Source: Nitrospirota bacterium (GTDB lineage: Bacteria > Nitrospirota > Thermodesulfovibrionia > Thermodesulfovibrionales > UBA1546). From it: a stretch of DNA of 64,000 nucleotides. The position numbers and the translations under genes are program-made. This document shows positions 9,243-16,526 of this stretch, piece after piece (position 1 is the first letter of the stretch; every line of letters starts with the position of its first letter). Where the stretch lies: NCBI GenBank assembly GCA_009773185.1, contig WPIF01000004.1:62001-126000 (forward strand), written 5' to 3'. The notes under the pieces were generated by a model. That model did no database searches, was not told the origin of the DNA, and saw nothing but the letters and a program-made list of their open reading frames with translations.

Positions 9243-10694
9243 ATGAATATATCCATAAAAAACATCAGAGAAACAGATTGCATTTGCGATGCCTTGATAC
9301 TGCCAGTTACAGAAGGAGATTCAAAACTCTATGACAAACTTGGCGTATCAGTTCAACGTCTTGTAAGGAAAGTATTTTCAAAAGAATTCAAAGGCAAACA
9401 AAACGAGGTTTTATTGCTCCCCGCACCCAAAGATATTAAACCTGAGAGAATTCTGTTTGTGGGCCTTGGCAAAAAAAATGAAATTTCTGCTGAAAGGATA
9501 AGACAGGCCGGCGGAAAGGCAGCGGTTTATCTGCGTGATATGGGGATGAAAAAGGTTGCTTTGTCAACGGGCGGTATAGCATCTCTTAATTTATCTCAGG
9601 TGAGTTTTATAGAAGGGGCCTTGCTTGGACTTTATACATTTAAGAAATACAAGGAAGATAAAAACAATAAGGCAATAAACAGAATTACGATACTTTCTAA
9701 ACCATCTAAAAAGCTGAATAACGAACTTAAAGAGGCTAAAACCGTGGCATCATCAGTTTGTTTTGCAAGGGATTTGATAAGTACTCCATCAAATGACATG
9801 ACTCCAACACATCTTGCAAAGGCAGCATTATCCCTGAAAAGGAAAAACCTACCGGTAAAAGTATTGGATAGAAAAGATGCCGAAAGGCTGGGGATGGGGG
9901 CATACCTTTCTGTTGCCAAAGGTTCTGATGAACCGCCCAAATTTATTGTGCTTGAATATAAGGGGGCTAAAGGTAAACCGTTAGTGCTCATAGGCAAATC
10001 AATTACCTTTGACAGCGGCGGCATATCATTAAAGCCAGCTGACGGCATGGAAAAGATGAAATATGACATGGCAGGAGGCGCTGCAGTTTTAGGAATAATC
10101 AAAGCGGCCTCGGAGTTAAAACTTCCGGTTAATCTTGTCGGCATACTCCCGGCAACAGAAAATCTTCCCGGAGGCTCTGCAACAAAACCCGGTGACATTG
10201 TTAAGTCAATTACCGGAAAAACCGTTGAGATAATCAATACTGATGCAGAAGGACGGCTGGTTCTTGCTGATGCAATTGGTTATGCAAAGCGTTTTAAGCC
10301 GGGCGCTATCATAGATATCGCAACACTGACAGGCGCATGTTCCATAGCCCTGGGCAGTGAGGCTATGGCAATGATGGGCAATGACAGGGAATTGATGGAT
10401 AAGATTAAAATATCTGCCGGCAATACATATGAGCGTGTATGGGAGATGCCTTTGTTTGATGAATACAGGGAATATATAAAGAGCGATATCGCTGAGATAA
10501 AAAATACCGGGGGTAAAAACGGTTCACTGGTTACAGCAGCATATTTCCTCTATGAATTTGCAGAAAAAACTCCGTGGATCCATCTTGATATTGCAGGCAC
10601 TGCCTGGGTTGATAAAGATAAGCCGTATATCCCGAAAGGAGCCTCGGGGATTGGGGTTAGGCTGATTTTGGATTTGATAAAATACTTGAAGTAG
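9243..10694 (+). CDS. pepA: Leucyl aminopeptidase (M17 family, cytosolic)
   Basis: A 483-residue two-metal aminopeptidase that releases N-terminal residues from peptides. The C-terminal catalytic domain carries LIGKSITFDSGGISLKP, the metal-ligand segment MKYDMAGGAAVLG and the family signature NTDAEGRL. The N-terminal alpha/beta domain has RILFVGLGKK. The start at 9243 is chosen because GGGAG at 9232-9236 is six bases away; the open frame extends upstream to 9192 without such a site. Some PepA proteins also bind DNA and regulate pyrimidine genes or Xer recombination; nothing here shows that role. Confidence 0.95.
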   Translation: MNISIKNIRETDCICDALILPVTEGDSKLYDKLGVSVQRLVRKVFSKEFKGKQNEVLLLPAPKDIKPERILFVGLGKKNEISAERIRQAGGKAAVYLRDMGMKKVALSTGGIASLNLSQVSFIEGALLGLYTFKKYKEDKNNKAINRITILSKPSKKLNNELKEAKTVASSVCFARDLISTPSNDMTPTHLAKAALSLKRKNLPVKVLDRKDAERLGMGAYLSVAKGSDEPPKFIVLEYKGAKGKPLVLIGKSITFDSGGISLKPADGMEKMKYDMAGGAAVLGIIKAASELKLPVNLVGILPATENLPGGSATKPGDIVKSITGKTVEIINTDAEGRLVLADAIGYAKRFKPGAIIDIATLTGACSIALGSEAMAMMGNDRELMDKIKISAGNTYERVWEMPLFDEYREYIKSDIAEIKNTGGKNGSLVTAAYFLYEFAEKTPWIHLDIAGTAWVDKDKPYIPKGASGIGVRLILDLIKYLK

Positions 10695-10698
10695 TTCC

Positions 10699-10724
10699 TA
10701 AGCAGGTCATGCCCTGCCCTGCTT
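10699..10724. terminator. Hairpin between convergent pepA and ribD
   Basis: The arms TAAGCAGG and CCTGCTTA can pair across a 10-base loop between two converging genes. There is no strong U-tract, so it is a weak, possibly bidirectional terminator candidate. Confidence 0.35.
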
Positions 10725-10734
10725 ACAACTCAGC

Positions 10735-11805
10735 TTATTTTAGATATCCTTCAATCAAAATATCTTCGCCTATTCTTTTTATAGTTATGTCTTTTAACTG
10801 ATGCGCCTCAGGAAGTTTTCTGAATACCTTTCCGCCTACGGCAGGAAATGAATCCTTACCCCCGATAATCTTTGGAGCTATAAAGAACATAACCTTATCC
10901 ACTATGCCGTCTTCAAGGGCGTGACTGTTCAATGAAGAACCACCTTCTATGAGAACTGATGTTATATCCATTTTGCCAAGTTTTTCCATCAGCCATTTGA
11001 GGTCAAGCCTTCCTGTGTAATGGATAAGCTTTACCCCTGCCTCCTCAATCTTCTTTGCTTTATTGCCTGTATCTTCGGTAATGATGATTGTTTCCGGCGG
11101 AGCGTTTAAAATTCGCGAATCTAAAGGTGTCTCCAGGGCAGGGTCTATGATAATCCTTAATGGGTCTTTTTTGCCTTTTATCCTTGCTGTAAGGCGGGGA
11201 TTATCAGCTTTAACAGTTCCTATGGCTGTGATTATTGCATCAACGCTGCTTCTTAGCCTGCGGACTTTTTCTCTTGCCTTTTCTCCTGTAATCCATTTTG
11301 ACTCGCCTTCAGGAGTGGCTATCTTTCCGTCAAGGGTCATAGCTACTTTTAATATTACGAATGGTTTTCGGGTTGTGATGTATTTGATATAAGCTTCGTT
11401 TAATTTTTCAGCTTTCTCTTTTAAAATTCCTGATACAACTTTTATCCCTGCATTTTCAAGTTCTTCTATCCCCTTTCCTGCGACTTTAGGATTGGGGTCT
11501 TTCATGCCTGTTACAACTTTTTTAATCCCTGCATTTATAATCGCCTTTGTGCATGGCGGGGTCCTTTTATCCGTATGGCAGCATGGTTCAAGGTTTACAT
11601 AGAGTGTTGCCCCTTTTGCCTTTTCTCCTGCCTTTTGGATAACAAGCGCCTCTGCGTGAGGTGTGCCGGGCTTCCTGTGATAGTCTTCAGCAATGAGTTT
11701 CCCATTTTTGGCAAGTACAGCTCCGACCATAGGATTCGGGCTTGTCATGCCGCTTGCCTTTGCTGCAAGCTTTAAAACCTTTTTCATCATCAATGCATTT
11801 TCCAT
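10735..11805 (-). CDS. ribD: Bifunctional riboflavin biosynthesis deaminase/reductase
   Basis: A 356-residue enzyme carrying out two successive riboflavin steps: deamination of the pyrimidine intermediate, then NADPH-dependent reduction of the ribosyl side chain. The N-terminal deaminase has the zinc motif HAEAL plus LEPCCHTDKRTPPC. The C-terminal DHFR-like reductase begins near residue 150 (RKPFVILKVAMTLDGKIATPEGESKW) and ends with VLIEGGSSLNSHALEDG. It lies 14 bases downstream of the aconitase gene, so the two may be co-transcribed. No other rib gene is in the window. Confidence 0.96.
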   Translation of the reverse strand: MENALMMKKVLKLAAKASGMTSPNPMVGAVLAKNGKLIAEDYHRKPGTPHAEALVIQKAGEKAKGATLYVNLEPCCHTDKRTPPCTKAIINAGIKKVVTGMKDPNPKVAGKGIEELENAGIKVVSGILKEKAEKLNEAYIKYITTRKPFVILKVAMTLDGKIATPEGESKWITGEKAREKVRRLRSSVDAIITAIGTVKADNPRLTARIKGKKDPLRIIIDPALETPLDSRILNAPPETIIITEDTGNKAKKIEEAGVKLIHYTGRLDLKWLMEKLGKMDITSVLIEGGSSLNSHALEDGIVDKVMFFIAPKIIGGKDSFPAVGGKVFRKLPEAHQLKDITIKRIGEDILIEGYLK

Positions 11806-11819
11806 AGGTCAGCCTGTTT

Positions 11820-13754
11820 TTACTTCTTTGTATAAGGCAGCAGCCCGCCTTTGAGAATAATTTCTTTCTGTCTGCCGTTCAAATCCGAGACCACTTCAAA
11901 TGTGCTAGCCTTTGTAATATTTTCAACCTTGTAGACCTGAGAGCCTTGCAAAGAATTAATCACATCCTTTATGACAAGGATATTCCCTTTTTCAATATTT
12001 TCATAATCAGAAAGATTTCTGAACTGCAAAGGCAATATCCCGAAGTTTATGAGGTTAGCCTTGTGAATCCTTGCGAATGATTTCACAATCACTGCCTGAA
12101 GCCCAAGATGCATCGGCGCAATTGCCGCATGTTCGCGGGATGAACCCTGCCCGTAATTTTCTCCTCCTACTACAATGCACCCGCCTTTCTCCTTTGCGCT
12201 TGCTGCCCTCTGGCTGAAGGTGTTATCAATCCCGCTGAAGACAAACTCAGATATCTTTGGGATATTCGAGCGGAATGGGAGGACTTTTGAGCCTGCCGGC
12301 ATGATGTCGTCTGTTGTGATGTTATCACCGAGTTTGAGCAATACCTCTGCTTCGATTTTATCTTTTAGCGGTTCTTTAACTGAGATGTCCTTGATATTCG
12401 GGCCTTTCACAACAACTATCTTAGACGTATCTTTTTTCGGAGAAATTATGAAACTTTTGTTTATCAGATATTTCTTTGGCTCTGAAAATTTTCCAATCTT
12501 GAGTCCTGATTTGCGCGGGTCTGTTATTTTCCCCTTTACTGCAAACACAGCGCAGGATACAGGGCTTGCAAGATACACAGACGCATCCTTGGTGCCGCTT
12601 CTTCCCTTGAAATTCCTGTTATATGAGCGGACTGATACCTGTCCGCTTCCAGGCGCTCCTCCCATTCCTATGCACGGCCCGCATGAAGACTCAAGTATTC
12701 TCGCGCCTGCTGAAATCATAGCGGATGTGAGGCTCTCTTTTGATATCATCTGGTAAACCTGCTTTGATCCCGGATTTATAAGGAGGTTAACGCTTTCTGC
12801 AACAGCATTGCTTTTAAGTATTGATGCAACTGCCTTCATGGACTGATATGATGAGTTTGTGCAGCTTCCTATGCAGACCTGGTCAACCTTTGTGCCTGCA
12901 AGGCTTTTGACAGTTACGACATTGTCAGGGCTGTGGGGCTGTGCAATCATTGGTTCGATTGTGCACAGATCAAGATTTATTATCTCCGGATATTCAGCGT
13001 CTTTATCCGCCTTAAGTTCTGCCCAGTTATTTTTTCTTCCTACGGCAGTAAGATAAAACTTTGTTCTTTCGTCACTGGGAAAGATTGAAGTTGTTGCTCC
13101 GAGTTCTGCTCCCATATTTGTTATGGTTGCCCTCTCTGTCACATTCAGGTCTTTTACACCGGGGCCTCCGTATTCAAATATCTTTCCTACGCCGCCTTTG
13201 ACAGTAAGCCTCCTTAAGATTTCAAGTATTACATCCATTGCCGTGACATAGGGCCGGCTGAGTTTCCCTGTGAGATTTATCTTTACGACCTGCGGCATGG
13301 TAAGTTCAAAAGGAGCGCCTGCCATTACAGTTGCGGCATCGAGCCCGCCCACGCCTATAGCAATCATTCCCATGCCGCCGTTTGTCGGAGTGTGGCTGTC
13401 TGTGCCGAGGGCTATTTTTCCAGGAGCAGCGAACTGTTCAAGATGAACCTGATGGCAGATGCCGTTGCCAGGCCTTGAAAAATATGCGCCGTACTTTGCC
13501 GCGACTGTCTGGAGGAATTTGTGGTCGTCAGGGTTCATATAGTCTGTCTGAAGCATGTTATGGTCTACATATGAGACTGCCAGAGGAACCCTGACCCTGT
13601 CTATCCCTATGGCCTCGAACTGAAGCCAGGTCATTGTGCCTGTTGCATCCTGTGTATAAACCTGGTCAACTTTAAGCCCGACTGTACTGCCTGCTTTCAA
13701 CTCACCATAAGCCTTATGCGCTTCAAATATTTTTTCAACTATATTTTTTCCCAC
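11820..13754 (-). CDS. Aconitate hydratase (short, 640-residue type)
   Basis: TCA-cycle enzyme that interconverts citrate and isocitrate through a [4Fe-4S] cluster. The cluster cysteines are visible in CIGSCTNSS and SSCGPCIG. The swivel domain at the C-terminus contains GSSREHAA. At 644 residues it matches the compact aconitase class of anaerobes and Aquificales rather than the 890-residue AcnA/AcnB. GTG start with GAGG six bases upstream. Isopropylmalate isomerase is less likely because both large and swivel domains are fused in one chain. Confidence 0.9.
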   Translation of the reverse strand: MGKNIVEKIFEAHKAYGELKAGSTVGLKVDQVYTQDATGTMTWLQFEAIGIDRVRVPLAVSYVDHNMLQTDYMNPDDHKFLQTVAAKYGAYFSRPGNGICHQVHLEQFAAPGKIALGTDSHTPTNGGMGMIAIGVGGLDAATVMAGAPFELTMPQVVKINLTGKLSRPYVTAMDVILEILRRLTVKGGVGKIFEYGGPGVKDLNVTERATITNMGAELGATTSIFPSDERTKFYLTAVGRKNNWAELKADKDAEYPEIINLDLCTIEPMIAQPHSPDNVVTVKSLAGTKVDQVCIGSCTNSSYQSMKAVASILKSNAVAESVNLLINPGSKQVYQMISKESLTSAMISAGARILESSCGPCIGMGGAPGSGQVSVRSYNRNFKGRSGTKDASVYLASPVSCAVFAVKGKITDPRKSGLKIGKFSEPKKYLINKSFIISPKKDTSKIVVVKGPNIKDISVKEPLKDKIEAEVLLKLGDNITTDDIMPAGSKVLPFRSNIPKISEFVFSGIDNTFSQRAASAKEKGGCIVVGGENYGQGSSREHAAIAPMHLGLQAVIVKSFARIHKANLINFGILPLQFRNLSDYENIEKGNILVIKDVINSLQGSQVYKVENITKASTFEVVSDLNGRQKEIILKGGLLPYTKK

Positions 13755-13895
13755 TTTATACCTCGCTTTGATATTTAGAATGTTATTTTACATGGCGGAT
13801 GTTGATTGAATCAAGGTAAACAATGGTTTTTTTGACTTTCTGCAAGGGCATGTGTAAAAATATAGAGCAAAAAATAAAAATAATCAGAGGTTGTG

Positions 13896-15152
13896 ATGCA
13901 TTTTTTCAAATACAAAGGCAACGAATTATTTGCCGAAGATGTTCCCGTTAAAAAACTTGCGGAGAAATACGGCACCCCTTTGTATGTCTACAGCCACGCC
14001 ACTCTGCTCAGGCATTTCAAGGCATACGACGATGCATTTGACGGTTACCCCCACATAATCTGTTTTGCGGTCAAGGCCAACTCGAACCTGGCAATACTCC
14101 GGCTCTTTGCAGAAAACAACGGAGGCGCTGATATTGTGTCAGGGGGAGAACTTTTCAGGGCTTTAAAAGCAGGTGTTTCTCCGAAAAGGATTGTTTATGC
14201 AGGCGTTGGAAAGACTGACGATGAGATAAGGTTTGCATTGAGGTCGAAGATACTCATGTTCAATGTTGAATCCGAAGCTGAATTACAGAGGATTAATGAA
14301 GTCGCAGGAAAGATGAAGACAAAGGCTCCTGTTGCGCTGAGGATCAACCCGGACATAGACCCTCAGACACATCCGTATATATCCACCGGCCTAAAAAAAC
14401 ATAAGTTCGGCATACCGATTGAGGATGCAATCGAATATTACAGGGCTGCAAGCAGGCTTAAAAATATCTCTATTGTCGGAATACACAAACACATAGGTTC
14501 CCAGATTACAAAGGTGTCTCCTTTTGTTGATGCCCTGAAAAGAATTCTGCTTTTGATTGATGAGCTTAATGCTCAGGGAGTAAACATAAAATACCTCGAT
14601 ATGGGCGGCGGGCTCGGTATCCCGTACAAGGACGAGGAACCTCCTGTGCCAAAAGACCTTGCAAAAAACATTCTGCCATTGCTCAATGGAAGAAAGATGA
14701 CGCTCATAATGGAACCCGGCAGGTCTATTGTCGGAAATGCAGGCATACTTGTTACAAAGACGCTTTATCTGAAACAGGGGCATGAGAAGGAATTTATCAT
14801 AGTGGACGCAGGGATGAACGACCTGATGAGGCCGTCATTGTACGGCGCATACCACGGAATAATTCCGCTCAAAAGATATAGGAGGGCGGATACATTTGCT
14901 GACGTTGTGGGGCCGATATGCGAGTCAGGAGATTTTTTTGCAAAGGAAAGGGAAATGACCGGGGTCAGACAGGGTGAATACCTTGCTGTTATGAGCGCGG
15001 GCGCGTATGGTTTTTCGATGAGCTCAAATTATAACAGCCGCCCGAGGCCTGCTGAGGTTATGGTGAAAGGCAGGAAATATTTTCTGATTAGGGAAAGAGA
15101 GACTTATAAGACTCTGGTTGATGGTGAAAAGATACCGGGATTCCTGAAGTGA
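13896..15152 (+). CDS. lysA: Diaminopimelate decarboxylase
   Basis: Last step of lysine synthesis: PLP-dependent decarboxylation of meso-diaminopimelate. The PLP lysine lies in CFAVKANSN near residue 60. Further family marks are HKFGIP, GIHKHIGSQI, LDMGGGLGIPY, EPGRSIVGNAG and the C-terminal GPICESGDFFAKER and YGFSMSSNYNSRPRPAEV. 418 residues is the normal length. ATG 13896 is preferred to GTG 13893 because AGAGG is five bases away. The downstream gap carries repeats rather than dapF/dapA, so it stands alone. Confidence 0.96.
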   Translation: MHFFKYKGNELFAEDVPVKKLAEKYGTPLYVYSHATLLRHFKAYDDAFDGYPHIICFAVKANSNLAILRLFAENNGGADIVSGGELFRALKAGVSPKRIVYAGVGKTDDEIRFALRSKILMFNVESEAELQRINEVAGKMKTKAPVALRINPDIDPQTHPYISTGLKKHKFGIPIEDAIEYYRAASRLKNISIVGIHKHIGSQITKVSPFVDALKRILLLIDELNAQGVNIKYLDMGGGLGIPYKDEEPPVPKDLAKNILPLLNGRKMTLIMEPGRSIVGNAGILVTKTLYLKQGHEKEFIIVDAGMNDLMRPSLYGAYHGIIPLKRYRRADTFADVVGPICESGDFFAKEREMTGVRQGEYLAVMSAGAYGFSMSSNYNSRPRPAEVMVKGRKYFLIRERETYKTLVDGEKIPGFLK

Positions 15153-15189
15153 CGCAATAGCAATTTTTAAAAAATTTTTTGTTCTAATC

Positions 15190-15340
15190 AGGAGGGAATT
15201 ATCTTTTCGCTCATTCTCGCTTCGCTCCGAGGAATTTTGCCTCACCCCCCTTTTGTTCCCCCCTTGGTAAGGGGGGAATTTAAGAGGGGTGGTTTTAGGA
15301 ATATCGGCAAAATAAAACCGCTCAAAGACACTTCCCTCCT
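15190..15340. repeat. Dispersed composite repeat, copy A (second copy at 51.25 kb)
   Basis: Outer perfect inverted arms GGAGGGAA and TTCCCTCC enclose two conserved blocks. Block 1 is 15204-15241 (starting TTTTCGCTCATTCTCGC) and block 2 is 15301-15327 (ATATCGGCAAAATAAAACCG). Both blocks recur in reverse orientation at 51262-51358. Between the blocks lies a separate C/G palindrome (15246-15289). It fills about half of the 280-base gap between lysA and the response regulator gene. Confidence 0.8.
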
Positions 15341-15435
15341 CTGTTAAGGGCTTCTGTTATGCGAAAATCCTTGACTTTTCTATGGTTTAGCAATAAAATT
15401 TTGAGAAATGTATAAATATATAGAAGGAGTAAATT

Positions 15436-16524
15436 ATGGCGCGTAAGCTGCTTCTTGCCGATGATAGCATTACAATACAGAAAGTCGTAGAGCTTGTCCT
15501 TGCTGAGGAGGGCTTTGAGATAAAGGCTGTTAATAACGGCGAGGAGGCGCTTGCTGCTGCTGCGACATTTAAACCCGATATAGTCCTTGCCGACATTGAG
15601 ATGCCGAAGATGAACGGTTATCAGTTATGCGAAAAACTGAAAATGAATCCCTCAACCCAAAATGTTCCTGTCATACTTCTGTCCGGCGCCTTTGAGCCGC
15701 TTGATGAAGAACTTGCAAGACAGGTAAAGGCAGACAGTTTTGTTATAAAACCATTTGAGTCCCAGGAGTTAATCAGTAAAATAAACGCTTCTCTTATACC
15801 TCAGGCAGCAACTGCAGAAGCAGCGGCAGAAGAAGCCGTGGCAGTAGAAGCTGAAGAAGAAGCCGTTGTTGCAGAGGCTGTCAGCGGCGAGGAGGACCTC
15901 TGGTCAATGGAGGCAATGGAAGAAGCCCCTGCAGAGGCAGCTGCCCTGGAAGAAGTGCTGGCAGAAGCTGTGCCGGAAGATGTTGTCTTTTCTGATGCAT
16001 TTGCAACCGCAGAACCTGAAGAAATAAATGTTGCCGAGGCCTTAGAGGTTGCTGAAGAGGCAGATCTAAGCGCAGAGGCAGTTTTTGCAGAGGCAGTTGA
16101 AGCCACTCCGGTGGAAGCAGCAGATGCAGGAAAGATGGCAGCGCCTGTCTATGAGGAAAAAATTGTTTCTGCCCCTGCAGATTTACGAAGGCAAAGGGAA
16201 ATGCCCGCTATAGAGCTTCCATCAAAACAGGAACTATCATCCATGTTTAAAAAGGCAGTTGACGAAAGGGTTGCGTCATTCCTGTCAACAATGGATATTA
16301 AAAGTGCGCTGCTTTCGTCAATTACACCCGCGTTAAAGGATTCTATTGAAAAAGTTTTATGGGAGGTTGCCCCTGAACTTACTGAAAAGCTCCTCAAGGA
16401 GATACTTCAGAGTTCGCTTGCATCCTTAAGCAAGGAAATTGAAAAGGTTATATGGGAGACTGTTCCTGAGGTTGCAGAAAGGTTGATTGCAAAGGAAATA
16501 GAAAAGATTAAGTCAGAGTTATAG
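15436..16524 (+). CDS. Response regulator with long Ala/Glu-rich linker and repeated helical tail
   Basis: Residues 1-120 are a CheY-like receiver: acidic pocket DDS, phospho-acceptor in IVLADIEMP (Asp about 55), and Lys in VIKPF. Residues 125-240 are a low-complexity Ala/Glu/Val linker. The tail (about 265-362) is helical and holds two copies of an EKVLWEVAPE / EKVIWETVPE motif, which suggests a docking or oligomerisation module rather than a DNA-binding domain. There is a good GAAGGAG site before the ATG. Its stop is two bases before the valS start, so the two are co-translated. The partner kinase is unknown. Confidence 0.8.
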   Translation: MARKLLLADDSITIQKVVELVLAEEGFEIKAVNNGEEALAAAATFKPDIVLADIEMPKMNGYQLCEKLKMNPSTQNVPVILLSGAFEPLDEELARQVKADSFVIKPFESQELISKINASLIPQAATAEAAAEEAVAVEAEEEAVVAEAVSGEEDLWSMEAMEEAPAEAAALEEVLAEAVPEDVVFSDAFATAEPEEINVAEALEVAEEADLSAEAVFAEAVEATPVEAADAGKMAAPVYEEKIVSAPADLRRQREMPAIELPSKQELSSMFKKAVDERVASFLSTMDIKSALLSSITPALKDSIEKVLWEVAPELTEKLLKEILQSSLASLSKEIEKVIWETVPEVAERLIAKEIEKIKSEL

Positions 16525-16526
16525 AT

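Noticed and set aside
11820-13754. Aconitase considered as isopropylmalate isomerase
   Set aside because: Both LeuC-like and LeuD-like parts are fused in one chain, and no leu gene is nearby.
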